Origin: Formosa haliotis
Lineage (GTDB): Bacteria; Bacteroidota; Bacteroidia; Flavobacteriales; Flavobacteriaceae
Length of the DNA: 64,000 nucleotides
Direction: 5' to 3'
Assembly (NCBI RefSeq): GCF_001685485.1
Contig: NZ_BDEL01000001.1
Location: 1,361,501-1,425,500, forward strand
Shown here: piece by piece, positions 8,058 to 17,162 of the stretch
Layout: every line of letters starts with the position of its first letter
Position numbering within the stretch: position 1 is the stretch's first letter
Translations under genes and position numbers: made by a program
Notes under the pieces: model-generated
Databases searched by the model: none
What the model was told of the DNA's origin: nothing
Seen by the model: the letters and a program-made list of their open reading frames with translations, nothing else

Positions 8058-11000
8058 ATGACTAATTTTTTTTATTAACTCAACTATTTCTCTCTCTTAA
8101 AGACAGAATAAAATTTAGTCCTTACAAAAAAACTCATTTAGGGTTATTTATAGGATTTCTAATTCTAAGCACAACCAGCGTAGAAGCACAAAATCAAATT
8201 ACCATAACTGGTGTGGTAACAGATGGCGATTTAGGAGGCCCTTTACCCGGAGTTACTATTATTGTAAAAGGATCTACAACCGGTACGACAACAGATTTTG
8301 ATGGTGCTTATACCTTAACCAATGTAGATCCCAACGCCAGCATACTATTTTCTTATATGGGATACCTCACTCATGAAGCCAAAGTTGGTGGTAAAAAAAT
8401 TATAAACGTAACCCTTAAGCCTAGTTTAGAATCCTTAGATGAGGTTGTTGTAGTTGGTTATGGTACCACACGGAAATCAGATCTAACAGGTTCCGTAGTA
8501 ACGGTATCCGGTGAGGCATTAGAAAAACAATCTATTTCAAGTGTTGCTGAAACATTAACAGGACGAATGGCTGGGGTTCAAGTCATCTCTGCTGAAGGGT
8601 CTCCAGATTCTGAAATACAAATTAAAATTAGAGGGGGTGGCTCTTTAACACAAGATTCTTCACCTTTAATAATTGTTGATGGGTTTCCAGTAAACAGTAT
8701 GAGTGATGTATCACCTACAGATATTGAAAATGTTACTGTATTAAAAGATGCTTCTTCTACAGCTATTTATGGTTCTAGGGGTGCTAACGGTGTTGTTATA
8801 ATTACAACAAAGAGTGGAAAAGAAGGTAAAATTCAAGTAAACTTTAATGCATTTTATGGTGCAAAAAAAATTGCTAATACTATAGATGTACAAGACCCAT
8901 CAGATTTTGTTAACTGGCAATATGAATATGCTCTACTTAGAGACAATTTAGAGTCCTATGAAAAATATTTTGGATTATGGCAGGATCATGATTTATATGA
9001 TGAGGTGAAAGCTAATGATTGGCAAAAACAAATTTACGGTCAAATGGGTGAGGTTGAAAGCCGTAATTTATCCGTTCGTGGAGGTACAGAAAAAATAAAT
9101 TTTAACTTTAATTACGCCCTATACGATGAAAAAGCAATTATGGTTGGATCTCGATTTAAAAGAGACAATATATCTTTTGCATTAAAAAGTAAAGCCAGTA
9201 AGAAAGTTGATTTAAGTTTAACCATGAGGTATTCAGATACCGAAGTTAACGGTGGCGGTGCAAACGAGCAAAACGAGGTATCTTCTGCCGACGCACGCCT
9301 TAGACATTCCGTAGGTTATTCTCCTATTTACTTACCAGGATTAACTACAGATGAAACCGATGAGGCACTTTCTAGTTACCTTGTAAACCCCTTTGTTGCT
9401 GTAAACGACAACCAACGTTTAAAATTGAAAAAAAACTTTAACTTATTGGGTAGTTTTTCTTGGAAAATCGTTGAAAACTTACAATTTAAAACAGATTTTG
9501 GTCTAGATAATTACTACGATCAAGACTTTAGATTTTACGGAAGCTCTACTTACTACGCTAATAATAATCCTGCTGCTGAAAACCAAGGCCTACCTGCTCT
9601 TAAATTTACAGACGGAAAAAGAACTAGATTTAGAAATGCAAATACTTTAAATTATGATTTTAAAAAGTTTTTAAACGAAAATCATAGTTTAAAATTTCTT
9701 GTTGGTCAAGAATGGATACACACCCGTAACAACGTGTTACTTAATGAAGTTCAAGGCTTTCCAGACTTTTTTAACTTTACCGATGCAAGGCAGTTAACAA
9801 CTCAAGGAACACCTGTAGTTACCGACAACTATTATAGTCCTGATGATAAACTATTATCATTCTTCGGACGTGCAAATTATGATTTCAAAAATCGCTACTT
9901 ATTTACTGCTACTTTTCGTGCCGATTCATCAAGTAAATTTTTAGGTGATAATAGATGGGGTTACTTCCCTTCTGCCGCCTTTGCCTGGAAAATTTCTGAA
10001 GAGTCTTTTTTAGAAAGTGCACATTGGATAAACACACTTAAACTTAGATTAAGTTACGGTGAAGCAGGAAACAATAATATCCCTGTAGGACAAACGGTTC
10101 AAAATTTCTTATCTAGAACTACTACTTATATTAATGGTGTGCCTAGTTACTGGGCGGCATCTAACACTTTAGCAAATCCAGATTTAAAATGGGAAACAAC
10201 GATAACCCAAAATATAGGTCTTGATTTTGATATATTCAGAGGAAAATTTAGTGGTTCCTTCGAAGCTTATAAAAATTTAACAACAGACTTATTAATTAAC
10301 TTCCCTACACCTGGTTCTGGATATACTTCTCAATATAGAAACATGGGAGAAGTTCAAAATAGTGGTTTAGAAGCTACCTTAAATTTTGCAGCTATTAATA
10401 ACGAAAAATATGGTTTAAGCTTTACTTTAAACATGGCTAGAAATGTTAATAGAATTAATTCATTAGGTGTAATGAATGATTTTGGAGCAGACACAAACTG
10501 GGCTTCATCCCAGATTGGAGATGATTATGTTGTAAGAGTTGGTCAGCCTTTAGGCCTTATGTATGGTTTCCAAAGTGATGGTCGCTACGAAGTTGACGAC
10601 TTTAATTACGATCCTATCGCCAATACCTATACCCTAAAACCAGGAGTTTCAAATAATACATGGATAGGTAATGTAATGCCTGGTTCTATGAAACTAAAAG
10701 ATATCGATGGTGACGGAGACATTACTGCTGCCGACCAAACTGTTATTGGTGATGTTAATCCAGATTTCACAGGTGGTTTAATTATTAATGCCAATGCCTA
10801 TGGTTTCGATTTTTCGGCAGCATTTAACTGGAGCGTTGGTAACGATGTTTATAACGCAAATAAAATTGAGTTTACAACATCTAATGAAAATGGACAATAC
10901 AGAAACTTAAGTACCATAATGGGAGATGGAAAAAGATGGACGAATTTAGACCCTGTAAGTGGTCAATTAGTTACAGACCCTACTCGATTAGCCGAAATGA

Positions 11001-11314
11001 ACCAAAATACAACCATGTGGTCGCCTTACATGTCCCGTTACGTATTTAGTGATTGGGCAGTAGAAGATGGTTCTTTTTTAAGATTAAATACCATCTCTTT
11101 AGGTTACACTGTTCCTGAAGCAATCCTTGAAGACGCAGGTATCGCAAAATTAAGATTCTATCTATCTGCAAACAATGTCTTTATTTTAACCAATTACTCA
11201 GGACTAGATCCAGAAGTTAACACTAGAAGAAAAACACCACTAACTCCTGGGGTAGATTATTCTCCATACCCAAAAAGTAGACAACTAGTTTTTGGTTTAA
11301 ACCTTAACTTTTAA
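8058..11314 (+). CDS. SusC-type TonB-dependent outer-membrane transporter (start region frameshifted)
   Basis: A SusC family receptor: a carboxypeptidase-regulatory-like N-terminal domain (from TGVVTDGDLGG, with GTTTDFDGAYTL), a plug with VVVVGYGTTRKSDLTGS, IRGGGSLTQDSSPLIIVDG and DASSTAIYGSRGANGVV, and a 22-strand-type barrel ending in an aromatic-rich terminus (...LVFGLNLNF). It imports oligogalacturonides with the SusD protein that follows 17 bases later. The start is a problem. The coding frame is open from 8066, encodes a good signal peptide (GLFIGFLILSTTSVEAQ), but has no ATG. The only fitting ATG (8058) is out of frame by one base across a run of eight T (8066-8073). One extra T would give 1086 codons beginning MTNFFLLTQ. 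The GTG at 8213 would remove the signal peptide and is unlikely. Confidence 0.9.
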
Positions 11315-11331
11315 TAAAATATCTTTTTAAA

Positions 11332-13104
11332 ATGAAAAATAAATTCATAATTATAACAGGATTAATAATAGCAGGTTTTTTAAATTCTTGTAGTGATGAT
11401 CTGGACGCACCAGCTAAATCTACTTTAGATGAATCTGTGATTTTTTCTAAGCCAGGACTTACTAAAGGTGCTATAGATGGTATTATACAACCAATGATGG
11501 AAACAAACTCTTACAGAGGACGTTTTATCCCAATGTATGGCTCTAACACCGACACCGAATACACATACAATTCTGAAAATGTAGGTAATTCAACGGGCGA
11601 TCTTGCAATTTATAATGCAATGCCTAACAATGCTCAAATGAATAGAGATGACAATGCTTGGGCAATGATGTATAGAGGTATTGAACGTGCTAATATTTGT
11701 ATTCGAGGCATACGCACTTACGGTAATCCAGAACCTGGAAATGAAATGGGACAATATTTAGGTGAAGCTTTAACTTTACGTGCCTTATATTATGCAGATT
11801 TAACCAAAGCTTGGGGTGATGTAGTGGCACGTTTTGAACCTATTAATACTGAAACCATTTATTTACCAAAATCAAGTCGTGATATTATATACAAACAAAT
11901 CATTGCAGATTTAGGGGAAGCATCCAATTTAGTTGCTTGGCCAAACGAAACCATAGAAACTACTAGCGTAGAACGTGTTAACAAAGCATTTGTTAAAGGA
12001 CTAAGAGCCCGTTTAGCTATGGTTGCAGGTGGTTTCCAACAATATCCTGATGGCGTTAGACGAAGTAAAGATCCAGATTTATCTGTAGCTAATATGTATT
12101 CGCTTGCCTTAGACGAATGTAAATCTATAATTGCAAGCGGAACTGTACATCTTATTCCATCTTTTGAAAACCTTTGGAGAAACTTAATGGAGGAAGATGT
12201 TACCGCAGGAAAAGAATCACTTTGGGAAATTCCATTTGCAGATGGTCGTGGTCGTGTATTATATACTTTTGGAGTTAGACACAGAAGTAATGACCAATAC
12301 ACAAAACAACCTAGAGGTGGAAGTGTAGGTCCTTTACCTACTCTCTTCTACGATTACGATGAAGCCGATACACGACGAGAAGTTACTTGTGTACCTTACC
12401 AATGGGGAACTGCTGTCGATGAATTTTCTCAACAAGAATTAGTAGACTCTAAAACATGGTACTTTGGAAAATACCGGTATGAGTGGATGAACCGTATTGT
12501 TACTTCTACCAATGATGATGGAGTTAACAAAATTTATATGAGATATGCTGAAGTACTTCTTATTGCTGCGGAAGCTGCTAATGAACTAGAAGGCCCTGGA
12601 GCTGCTGCTCCATATCTAAAAGAATTACGTCGTAGAGCTTTTAAACCAGAATATCATTCAACAAAAGTAGATGCGTACGTAGATGCATTAGGCAGTAAAC
12701 AAGCCATGTTAGATGCTATTGTTGATGAACATAAATTCGAGTTTACTGGAGAAATGGAACGTAAACAAGCACTTATTAGATGGAATCTGTTAGGGACAAA
12801 ACTAGCAGACGCAAAAGCTAAATTAACTGATTTAAAAGATCGTACTGGTAATTATAAAGATGTACCAACTACAGTTTACTATAAATATGCCGAAGACAAC
12901 GAAACCCTAGAACTCTATGGTTTTAATAGAAATGAACACCAAGATCCAGGTTCAGAATATTCTGCGGTATCATGGAATTCTATAAATGATGAAAGAATTA
13001 ATTCTCTTTACAAATTAGACCCGGACACAAGACAATTCTGGCCTATTTGGCAAGTATTTATTGATGGAAGTAACAATACTTTAACTAACGATTACGGTTA
13101 TTAA
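11332..13104 (+). CDS. SusD/RagB-family glycan-binding surface lipoprotein
   Basis: The 590-residue protein starts with a lipoprotein signal ending LNSC, and the residues after the Cys (SDDLD) match the acid-rich export signal that sends Bacteroidetes lipoproteins to the cell surface. SusD/RagB features include the early region AIDGIIQPMME, the helical repeats around YLGEALTLRALYYADLTKAWGDV and the C-terminal block YMRYAEVLLIAAEAANELEG, typical of the TPR-rich fold. It caps the SusC barrel and binds the incoming oligosaccharide. It is cotranscribed with the SusC gene just upstream. Substrate (pectic oligomers) is inferred from the enzymes in the same operon. Confidence 0.93.
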   Translation: MKNKFIIITGLIIAGFLNSCSDDLDAPAKSTLDESVIFSKPGLTKGAIDGIIQPMMETNSYRGRFIPMYGSNTDTEYTYNSENVGNSTGDLAIYNAMPNNAQMNRDDNAWAMMYRGIERANICIRGIRTYGNPEPGNEMGQYLGEALTLRALYYADLTKAWGDVVARFEPINTETIYLPKSSRDIIYKQIIADLGEASNLVAWPNETIETTSVERVNKAFVKGLRARLAMVAGGFQQYPDGVRRSKDPDLSVANMYSLALDECKSIIASGTVHLIPSFENLWRNLMEEDVTAGKESLWEIPFADGRGRVLYTFGVRHRSNDQYTKQPRGGSVGPLPTLFYDYDEADTRREVTCVPYQWGTAVDEFSQQELVDSKTWYFGKYRYEWMNRIVTSTNDDGVNKIYMRYAEVLLIAAEAANELEGPGAAAPYLKELRRRAFKPEYHSTKVDAYVDALGSKQAMLDAIVDEHKFEFTGEMERKQALIRWNLLGTKLADAKAKLTDLKDRTGNYKDVPTTVYYKYAEDNETLELYGFNRNEHQDPGSEYSAVSWNSINDERINSLYKLDPDTRQFWPIWQVFIDGSNNTLTNDYGY

Positions 13105-13132
13105 CAATTTACAAACCTAAATAATACGAAAT

Positions 13133-14689
13133 ATGATAATGAATACTAAATATTTATTTAAAACAATATTCACTTTAGTATTAACCGCCATGGTTATTAG
13201 TTGTGGATATGATGAGGAGCTTGTAGAAGATCTTGTTACCTCCAGAGAATTTGCTCCTGTTGGTTTGAATACGCGTGTGAGAAACCAAACAACAGTTGAA
13301 ATAAATTGGACAAAAAGTGATCAAATAAAAAACTATGTGGTTGAATTTAGTGTAAACGATCCTGATTTTAACACCATTTACGAAACACTAAATGTTACAC
13401 CAGACCAATTACCACTTCAATTAAGATTAGATGGTGAAACCCTATACTATATCCGAGTAAAATCTTTAAGTTCAAGAGGATTAGATGATTCTACTTGGGC
13501 ACTTACTCAAGCCTTAACACTAACAGAGCAAATTATGTTACCTGCCGAACCCGGAGATATCAAAGCATTAGAAGCTACGTTTAGATGGGAACCAAATGCC
13601 GAAGTAACCAAATTAGTACTTGAACCAGGAAGCATTACGCACGCTATTACAGCCGACGAAAAAACGGCAGGGATTGCAACGGTTACTGGATTAATTCCGG
13701 AAACAAGTTACGAGGCAATCTTATTCAATGATGCAAAAATAAGAGGGTCAGCTTCAATTGTAACAGGTATCGATATTGGTAATAATACCTTAGTTACAGT
13801 AGATGATGACATCTTTCAAAAGATTGCAGAAGCTGCGCCTGGAGACATCTTACTTTTCGAAAAAGGAGACTACTCTGCTCAAACGGGATTAATTGAATTA
13901 AATAAATCAATTACACTTCAAGGATTAAGAGCCGATTTCAAACCACAATTAAAATTAGCTTTTTCTTTACTTGATGGAGCTACAGATGTTAGCCTTATCG
14001 ATTTAGATTTACAAGGTGATGGTTCTGGAGTTGATAGCAACAATGATGTGGTAAGATATAACGCTGCTGGAAACTACAATTCTTTAACAATTGAAGGTTG
14101 TATCATTCGTGATTACAACAAATCGTTTATCGCTGGTGATGTTGCCAATGCGCTTATACAGACAGTAACAGTTAACAACTGTATTGTTACCGATGTTTGG
14201 ACAAACGGAGGCGATTTTATCGATTTCAGAAATTCAAATGTATATAACGTAACGGTTACAAATTCAACTTTTAACAACTGTGCGCCTGGTCGTGATTTCT
14301 TTAGAATTGACGAAACTGGTACAACAGGTACTGGTCTAAATTGTAATGTGATTTTTGAAAGCAACACACTTTATGGTTGTTCTAACGATTCTAGTAAAAG
14401 ATTAATGTATGTAAGATTTAACTCAAATACCTTCACATCAAAAAATAATTTAATTACAAATACAGTATCTGAAGGCTATTCAGATCAAAGTAAAACCGAT
14501 CCAAATCCAACTTTTGGTAATAATAATTACTTCAATGCCGATGGATTTTGGAATCCTGAGCAAAGAGTATTTGATGCTACTGGAACAAAAGAAGATCCAG
14601 GATTTACTGATCCATCTACAGGTAACTTCAAAGTTTCAAATCAAAATATTATCGATAATTCAATTGGAGACCCTCGTTGGTTACAGTAA
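13133..14689 (+). CDS. Beta-helix surface lipoprotein (DUF4957/DUF5123-like), probable pectin-binding protein
   Basis: The 518-residue protein has a lipoprotein signal ending MVISC followed by GYDEE, an acid-rich probable surface export signal. Two fibronectin III-like domains (about 35-128 and 138-212) precede a right-handed beta-helix (about 213-518) with repeated LIDLDLQG and NNCIVTDV type rungs. This order matches lipoproteins annotated with DUF4957 and DUF5123 that sit after SusD in pectin loci. It has no pectate lyase catalytic signature that I can see, so a surface glycan-binding role is more likely than catalysis; this is inference. Either ATG at 13133 or 13139 could serve as start. 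A hairpin terminator follows the gene. Confidence 0.78.
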   Translation: MIMNTKYLFKTIFTLVLTAMVISCGYDEELVEDLVTSREFAPVGLNTRVRNQTTVEINWTKSDQIKNYVVEFSVNDPDFNTIYETLNVTPDQLPLQLRLDGETLYYIRVKSLSSRGLDDSTWALTQALTLTEQIMLPAEPGDIKALEATFRWEPNAEVTKLVLEPGSITHAITADEKTAGIATVTGLIPETSYEAILFNDAKIRGSASIVTGIDIGNNTLVTVDDDIFQKIAEAAPGDILLFEKGDYSAQTGLIELNKSITLQGLRADFKPQLKLAFSLLDGATDVSLIDLDLQGDGSGVDSNNDVVRYNAAGNYNSLTIEGCIIRDYNKSFIAGDVANALIQTVTVNNCIVTDVWTNGGDFIDFRNSNVYNVTVTNSTFNNCAPGRDFFRIDETGTTGTGLNCNVIFESNTLYGCSNDSSKRLMYVRFNSNTFTSKNNLITNTVSEGYSDQSKTDPNPTFGNNNYFNADGFWNPEQRVFDATGTKEDPGFTDPSTGNFKVSNQNIIDNSIGDPRWLQ

Positions 14690-14717
14690 AATTAATTAAC
14701 AATCTGTATTAAGTAAA

Positions 14718-14745
14718 GAGGTATGCAGTAATGTATGCCTCTTTT
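14718..14745 (+). terminator. Terminator or attenuator inside the first pectin operon
   Basis: A 9-bp stem GAGGTATGC / GTATGCCTC (two G-U pairs) with loop AGTAAT is followed by TTTT. It separates the SusC-SusD-lipoprotein genes from the downstream lyase and could lower expression of the enzyme genes relative to the transporter genes. Confidence 0.7.
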
Positions 14746-14807
14746 ATTTCCTAATAGCTTTGTAGTTCCATAATGACCAGAAATAGAAATAAATAAAAAT
14801 TAAGTTT

Positions 14808-16139
14808 ATGTTCAAAAAACCAAGTATTCTTTTCTCATTCTTAGTACTTACATTTATTATGAATGCACAACAACCAGCCTTTCCTACAGCTGAAGGCTTT
14901 GGGCAATTCGCTACAGGAGGTAAAGGCGGACTAATTTACACCGTCACTAATTTGAATGATGATGGAGAAGGCAGCTTAAGAAAGGGTATTTTAAAAAAAG
15001 GCCCACGAACCATTGTTTTTGCAGTTTCAGGAACCATCGAATTAGCCTCAAAACTCGATGTAAACAGAGGCAATTTAAGTATTCTTGGACAAACAGCGCC
15101 TGGCGAAGGCATTACCTTAAAAGGCTATCCGTTTACCATAAAAGCAGACAATGTTATTGTGCGTTATTTAAGATTTAGAATGGGCGACATTCATAATATT
15201 GAAGGCGATGCCCTTGGTTGTAGAGACACAAATAACGTGATTATAGACCACTGCTCTATCAGTTGGGCAACCGATGAAAATGGTTCATTCTACAACAATA
15301 AAAATTTCACTTTACAATGGTGTATTATTTCCGAAGCACTAAACCGATCGGTTCACAAAAAAGGCGCTCATGGTTATGGGGGTATTTGGGGTGGCGTTAA
15401 AGCCTCTTTTCATCATAACTTATTAGTGAGTAACAATAGTAGAAACCCAAGATTTAGCGGGTCTTCAACTACCGAAAATTCTGAAAATGAATTTGTAGAT
15501 TTCAGAAATAACGTGATTTACAATTGGGGTGAAAACAACATTTATGGCGGCGAAAAAGGAACCTACAATTTGGTTAACAATTACTTTAAATCGGGGCCAG
15601 CTACCACCTCATCAAAACTAGATCGTATTGTCGATCCATCTGAACCTTATGGTCAATTTTATGTCGATGGAAATTATGTTTTTGGTTACGATGAAATTTC
15701 AAAAAACAATTGGAATGGTGGTGTACAATGTGAAAATCCGTTAGCAACGAAATTAGAAAGTGAAATTTCTATCAACACCAATATAAAAACAGACAGCGCT
15801 GAAGACGCCTATAATAAAGTCTTAAAATATGCAGGTGCTAGTTTGTTTAGAGATTCGGCAGATGCACGCGTGGTTCACAACACCAAAGAAGGCAGTGCGA
15901 ATTACAAAAAAGGCATTATCGACTCGCAAGAAAATGTGGGCGGTTGGCCACTTATAAAAACTGAAAAAGGTCAAATAGACAGCGATGAAGATGGCATGCC
16001 AGACGCTTGGGAAAAACAACACAAACTCAATCCCAACGAAAACGACGGTAATTTAAACACCTTAGATAAAAGCTATACAAACATTGAAGTGTATAGCCAT
16101 AGTTTAATCACTTCAAATCGCTCAAAAAAAAAAGCCTAA
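14808..16139 (+). CDS. PL1-family pectate lyase (N-terminal half of a frameshifted PL1-CE8 protein?)
   Basis: The 443-residue protein has a signal peptide (1-21, ...IMNAQ) and a PL1 beta-helix resembling the Bacteroidetes-type subfamily: FPTAEGFGQFATGG, ISILGQTAPG-like LSILGQTAPGEGITL, DHCSISWATDENGSF, and FHHNLLVSNNSRNPRFSG (about 203-220) with the R-x-P-R catalytic region. The C-terminus carries a thrombospondin-3-like calcium segment DSDEDGMPDAWEKQ. The frame ends just after a run of ten A (16124-16133). One extra A would carry translation directly into the CE8 frame downstream, making a single PL1-CE8 polypeptide of about 746 residues. As written it ends ...NRSKKKA. The activity would be beta-elimination of polygalacturonate. 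Confidence 0.88.
   Translation: MFKKPSILFSFLVLTFIMNAQQPAFPTAEGFGQFATGGKGGLIYTVTNLNDDGEGSLRKGILKKGPRTIVFAVSGTIELASKLDVNRGNLSILGQTAPGEGITLKGYPFTIKADNVIVRYLRFRMGDIHNIEGDALGCRDTNNVIIDHCSISWATDENGSFYNNKNFTLQWCIISEALNRSVHKKGAHGYGGIWGGVKASFHHNLLVSNNSRNPRFSGSSTTENSENEFVDFRNNVIYNWGENNIYGGEKGTYNLVNNYFKSGPATTSSKLDRIVDPSEPYGQFYVDGNYVFGYDEISKNNWNGGVQCENPLATKLESEISINTNIKTDSAEDAYNKVLKYAGASLFRDSADARVVHNTKEGSANYKKGIIDSQENVGGWPLIKTEKGQIDSDEDGMPDAWEKQHKLNPNENDGNLNTLDKSYTNIEVYSHSLITSNRSKKKA
16124..16133 (+). other. A10 tract at the PL1/CE8 frame junction
   Basis: Ten consecutive A, read TCA AAA AAA AAA GCC TAA in the lyase frame. A shift of -1, or one added A, changes the reading to AAA AAA AAA AGC CTA ATT AAT and enters the pectinesterase frame without a stop. 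Such a tract is a known site for polymerase slippage and for sequencing under-calls. Confidence 0.7.
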
Positions 16140-17047
16140 TTAATGGAGAAGCCTATGATTTCGTCGTTGATCAATCTGGTTTTGGCGACTTTACAACCGT
16201 ACAAGCAGCTATAAATGCCGTTCCCGATTTTAGAAAAAAGGAAACTAAAATTTATATTAAAAATGGGATTTACAAGGAAAAGCTAATCCTTCCGGCTTCC
16301 AAAATACATGTTACTTTTGTAGGTGAAAACAAAAATGAAACCCTTATAACTTATGATGATTTTTCACAAAAACACAATGCTTTTGGCGAAGAACTAGGCA
16401 CTACAGGCTCTTCATCATTTTTTATTTTTGGGGATCATTTCAAAGCCAAAAACATCACGTTTGAAAATAGCGCTGGCCCCGTTGGTCAGGCTGTAGCTGT
16501 GAGAATAGATGGCGACAAAGTTATTTTTGAAAACTGTAAATTTTTAGGTAACCAAGATACCCTTTACCTCCACGGAAAAAACAGCAGGCAATATTACAAG
16601 GATTGCTATATAGAAGGTACGGTCGATTTTATTTTCGGATGGTCTACTGCTTTTTTTGAAAACTGTGAAATCTTCTGTAAAAATAAAGGCTACATTACCG
16701 CGGCATCAACAGAGAAATCGGCTGATTACGGTTTTGTATTTAAAGATTGTAAAATTACAGGAAGCGCCTTAGAAAAAAGTTTTTATTTGGGCAGACCCTG
16801 GCGCGATTATGCGCAAACAGTTTGGATAGACTGTTTTATGGACAAACAGATAAAGCCCGAAGGCTGGCACAATTGGAACAAACCTAAGGCTGAAAAAAGA
16901 ACCTATTATGCCGAATATAATTCGTTTGGACCTGGCGCTTCAAATAATCGCGTAAAATGGGCCAAAAAACTAAACAAAAAGCAAGCTGAAAAATTCAGTA
17001 AAAAAAATGTTTTAAAAGGATTAGACAATTGGAATCCAAATATTTAA
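16139..17047 (+). CDS. Pectin methylesterase (CE8) lacking its own ATG; frameshifted continuation of PL1
   Basis: The frame is open from about 16115 to the stop at 17045-17047 and encodes a full CE8 beta-helix: DFVVDQSGFGDFTTVQ, the GQAVAVR segment, GNQDTLYLHGK, GTVDFIFG with the catalytic Asp, KGYITAAST, LGRPWRDYAQTVW and PEGWHNW. No ATG occurs in frame before the motifs; the first common start codon is a GTG at 16499, which would remove a third of the fold. No signal peptide is present. The simplest reading is that this is the C-terminal half of a PL1-CE8 fusion disrupted at the A10 tract. The related PL10-CE8 protein elsewhere in this window shows that such lyase-esterase fusions occur here. 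It would remove methyl esters so that the fused lyase can cut. Confidence 0.85.
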   Translation: MNGEAYDFVVDQSGFGDFTTVQAAINAVPDFRKKETKIYIKNGIYKEKLILPASKIHVTFVGENKNETLITYDDFSQKHNAFGEELGTTGSSSFFIFGDHFKAKNITFENSAGPVGQAVAVRIDGDKVIFENCKFLGNQDTLYLHGKNSRQYYKDCYIEGTVDFIFGWSTAFFENCEIFCKNKGYITAASTEKSADYGFVFKDCKITGSALEKSFYLGRPWRDYAQTVWIDCFMDKQIKPEGWHNWNKPKAEKRTYYAEYNSFGPGASNNRVKWAKKLNKKQAEKFSKKNVLKGLDNWNPNI

Positions 17048-17125
17048 ACAATCACCCATTTAAAAGAATTAAAATAATTAACGTAATATTATCCAATAAA
17101 ATTATGTAGATATATACAACTTCAT

Positions 17126-17147
17126 TATTTTTATACAATCGATTACA
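17126..17147 (+). promoter_or_regulatory. Promoter -7 element plus operator of the GH28 operon
   Basis: TATTTTTA (17126-17133), close to TAnnTTTG, directly precedes TACAATCGATTACA (17134-17147), a one-mismatch copy of the shared palindrome. The GH28 start codon is 15 bases downstream. It indicates that the GH28 to GH43 genes have their own regulated promoter. Confidence 0.66.
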
Positions 17148-17162
17148 TTAAACTATTTCAAA

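Noticed and set aside
8213-8215. GTG at 8213 as start of the first SusC protein
   Set aside because: It would cut off a good signal peptide and the first strand of the N-terminal domain.
11859-12302. A 147-codon open frame on the minus strand inside the first SusD gene
   Set aside because: It lies entirely antisense to a well supported SusD gene, has no recognisable domain or promoter, and its composition follows from the coding strand.
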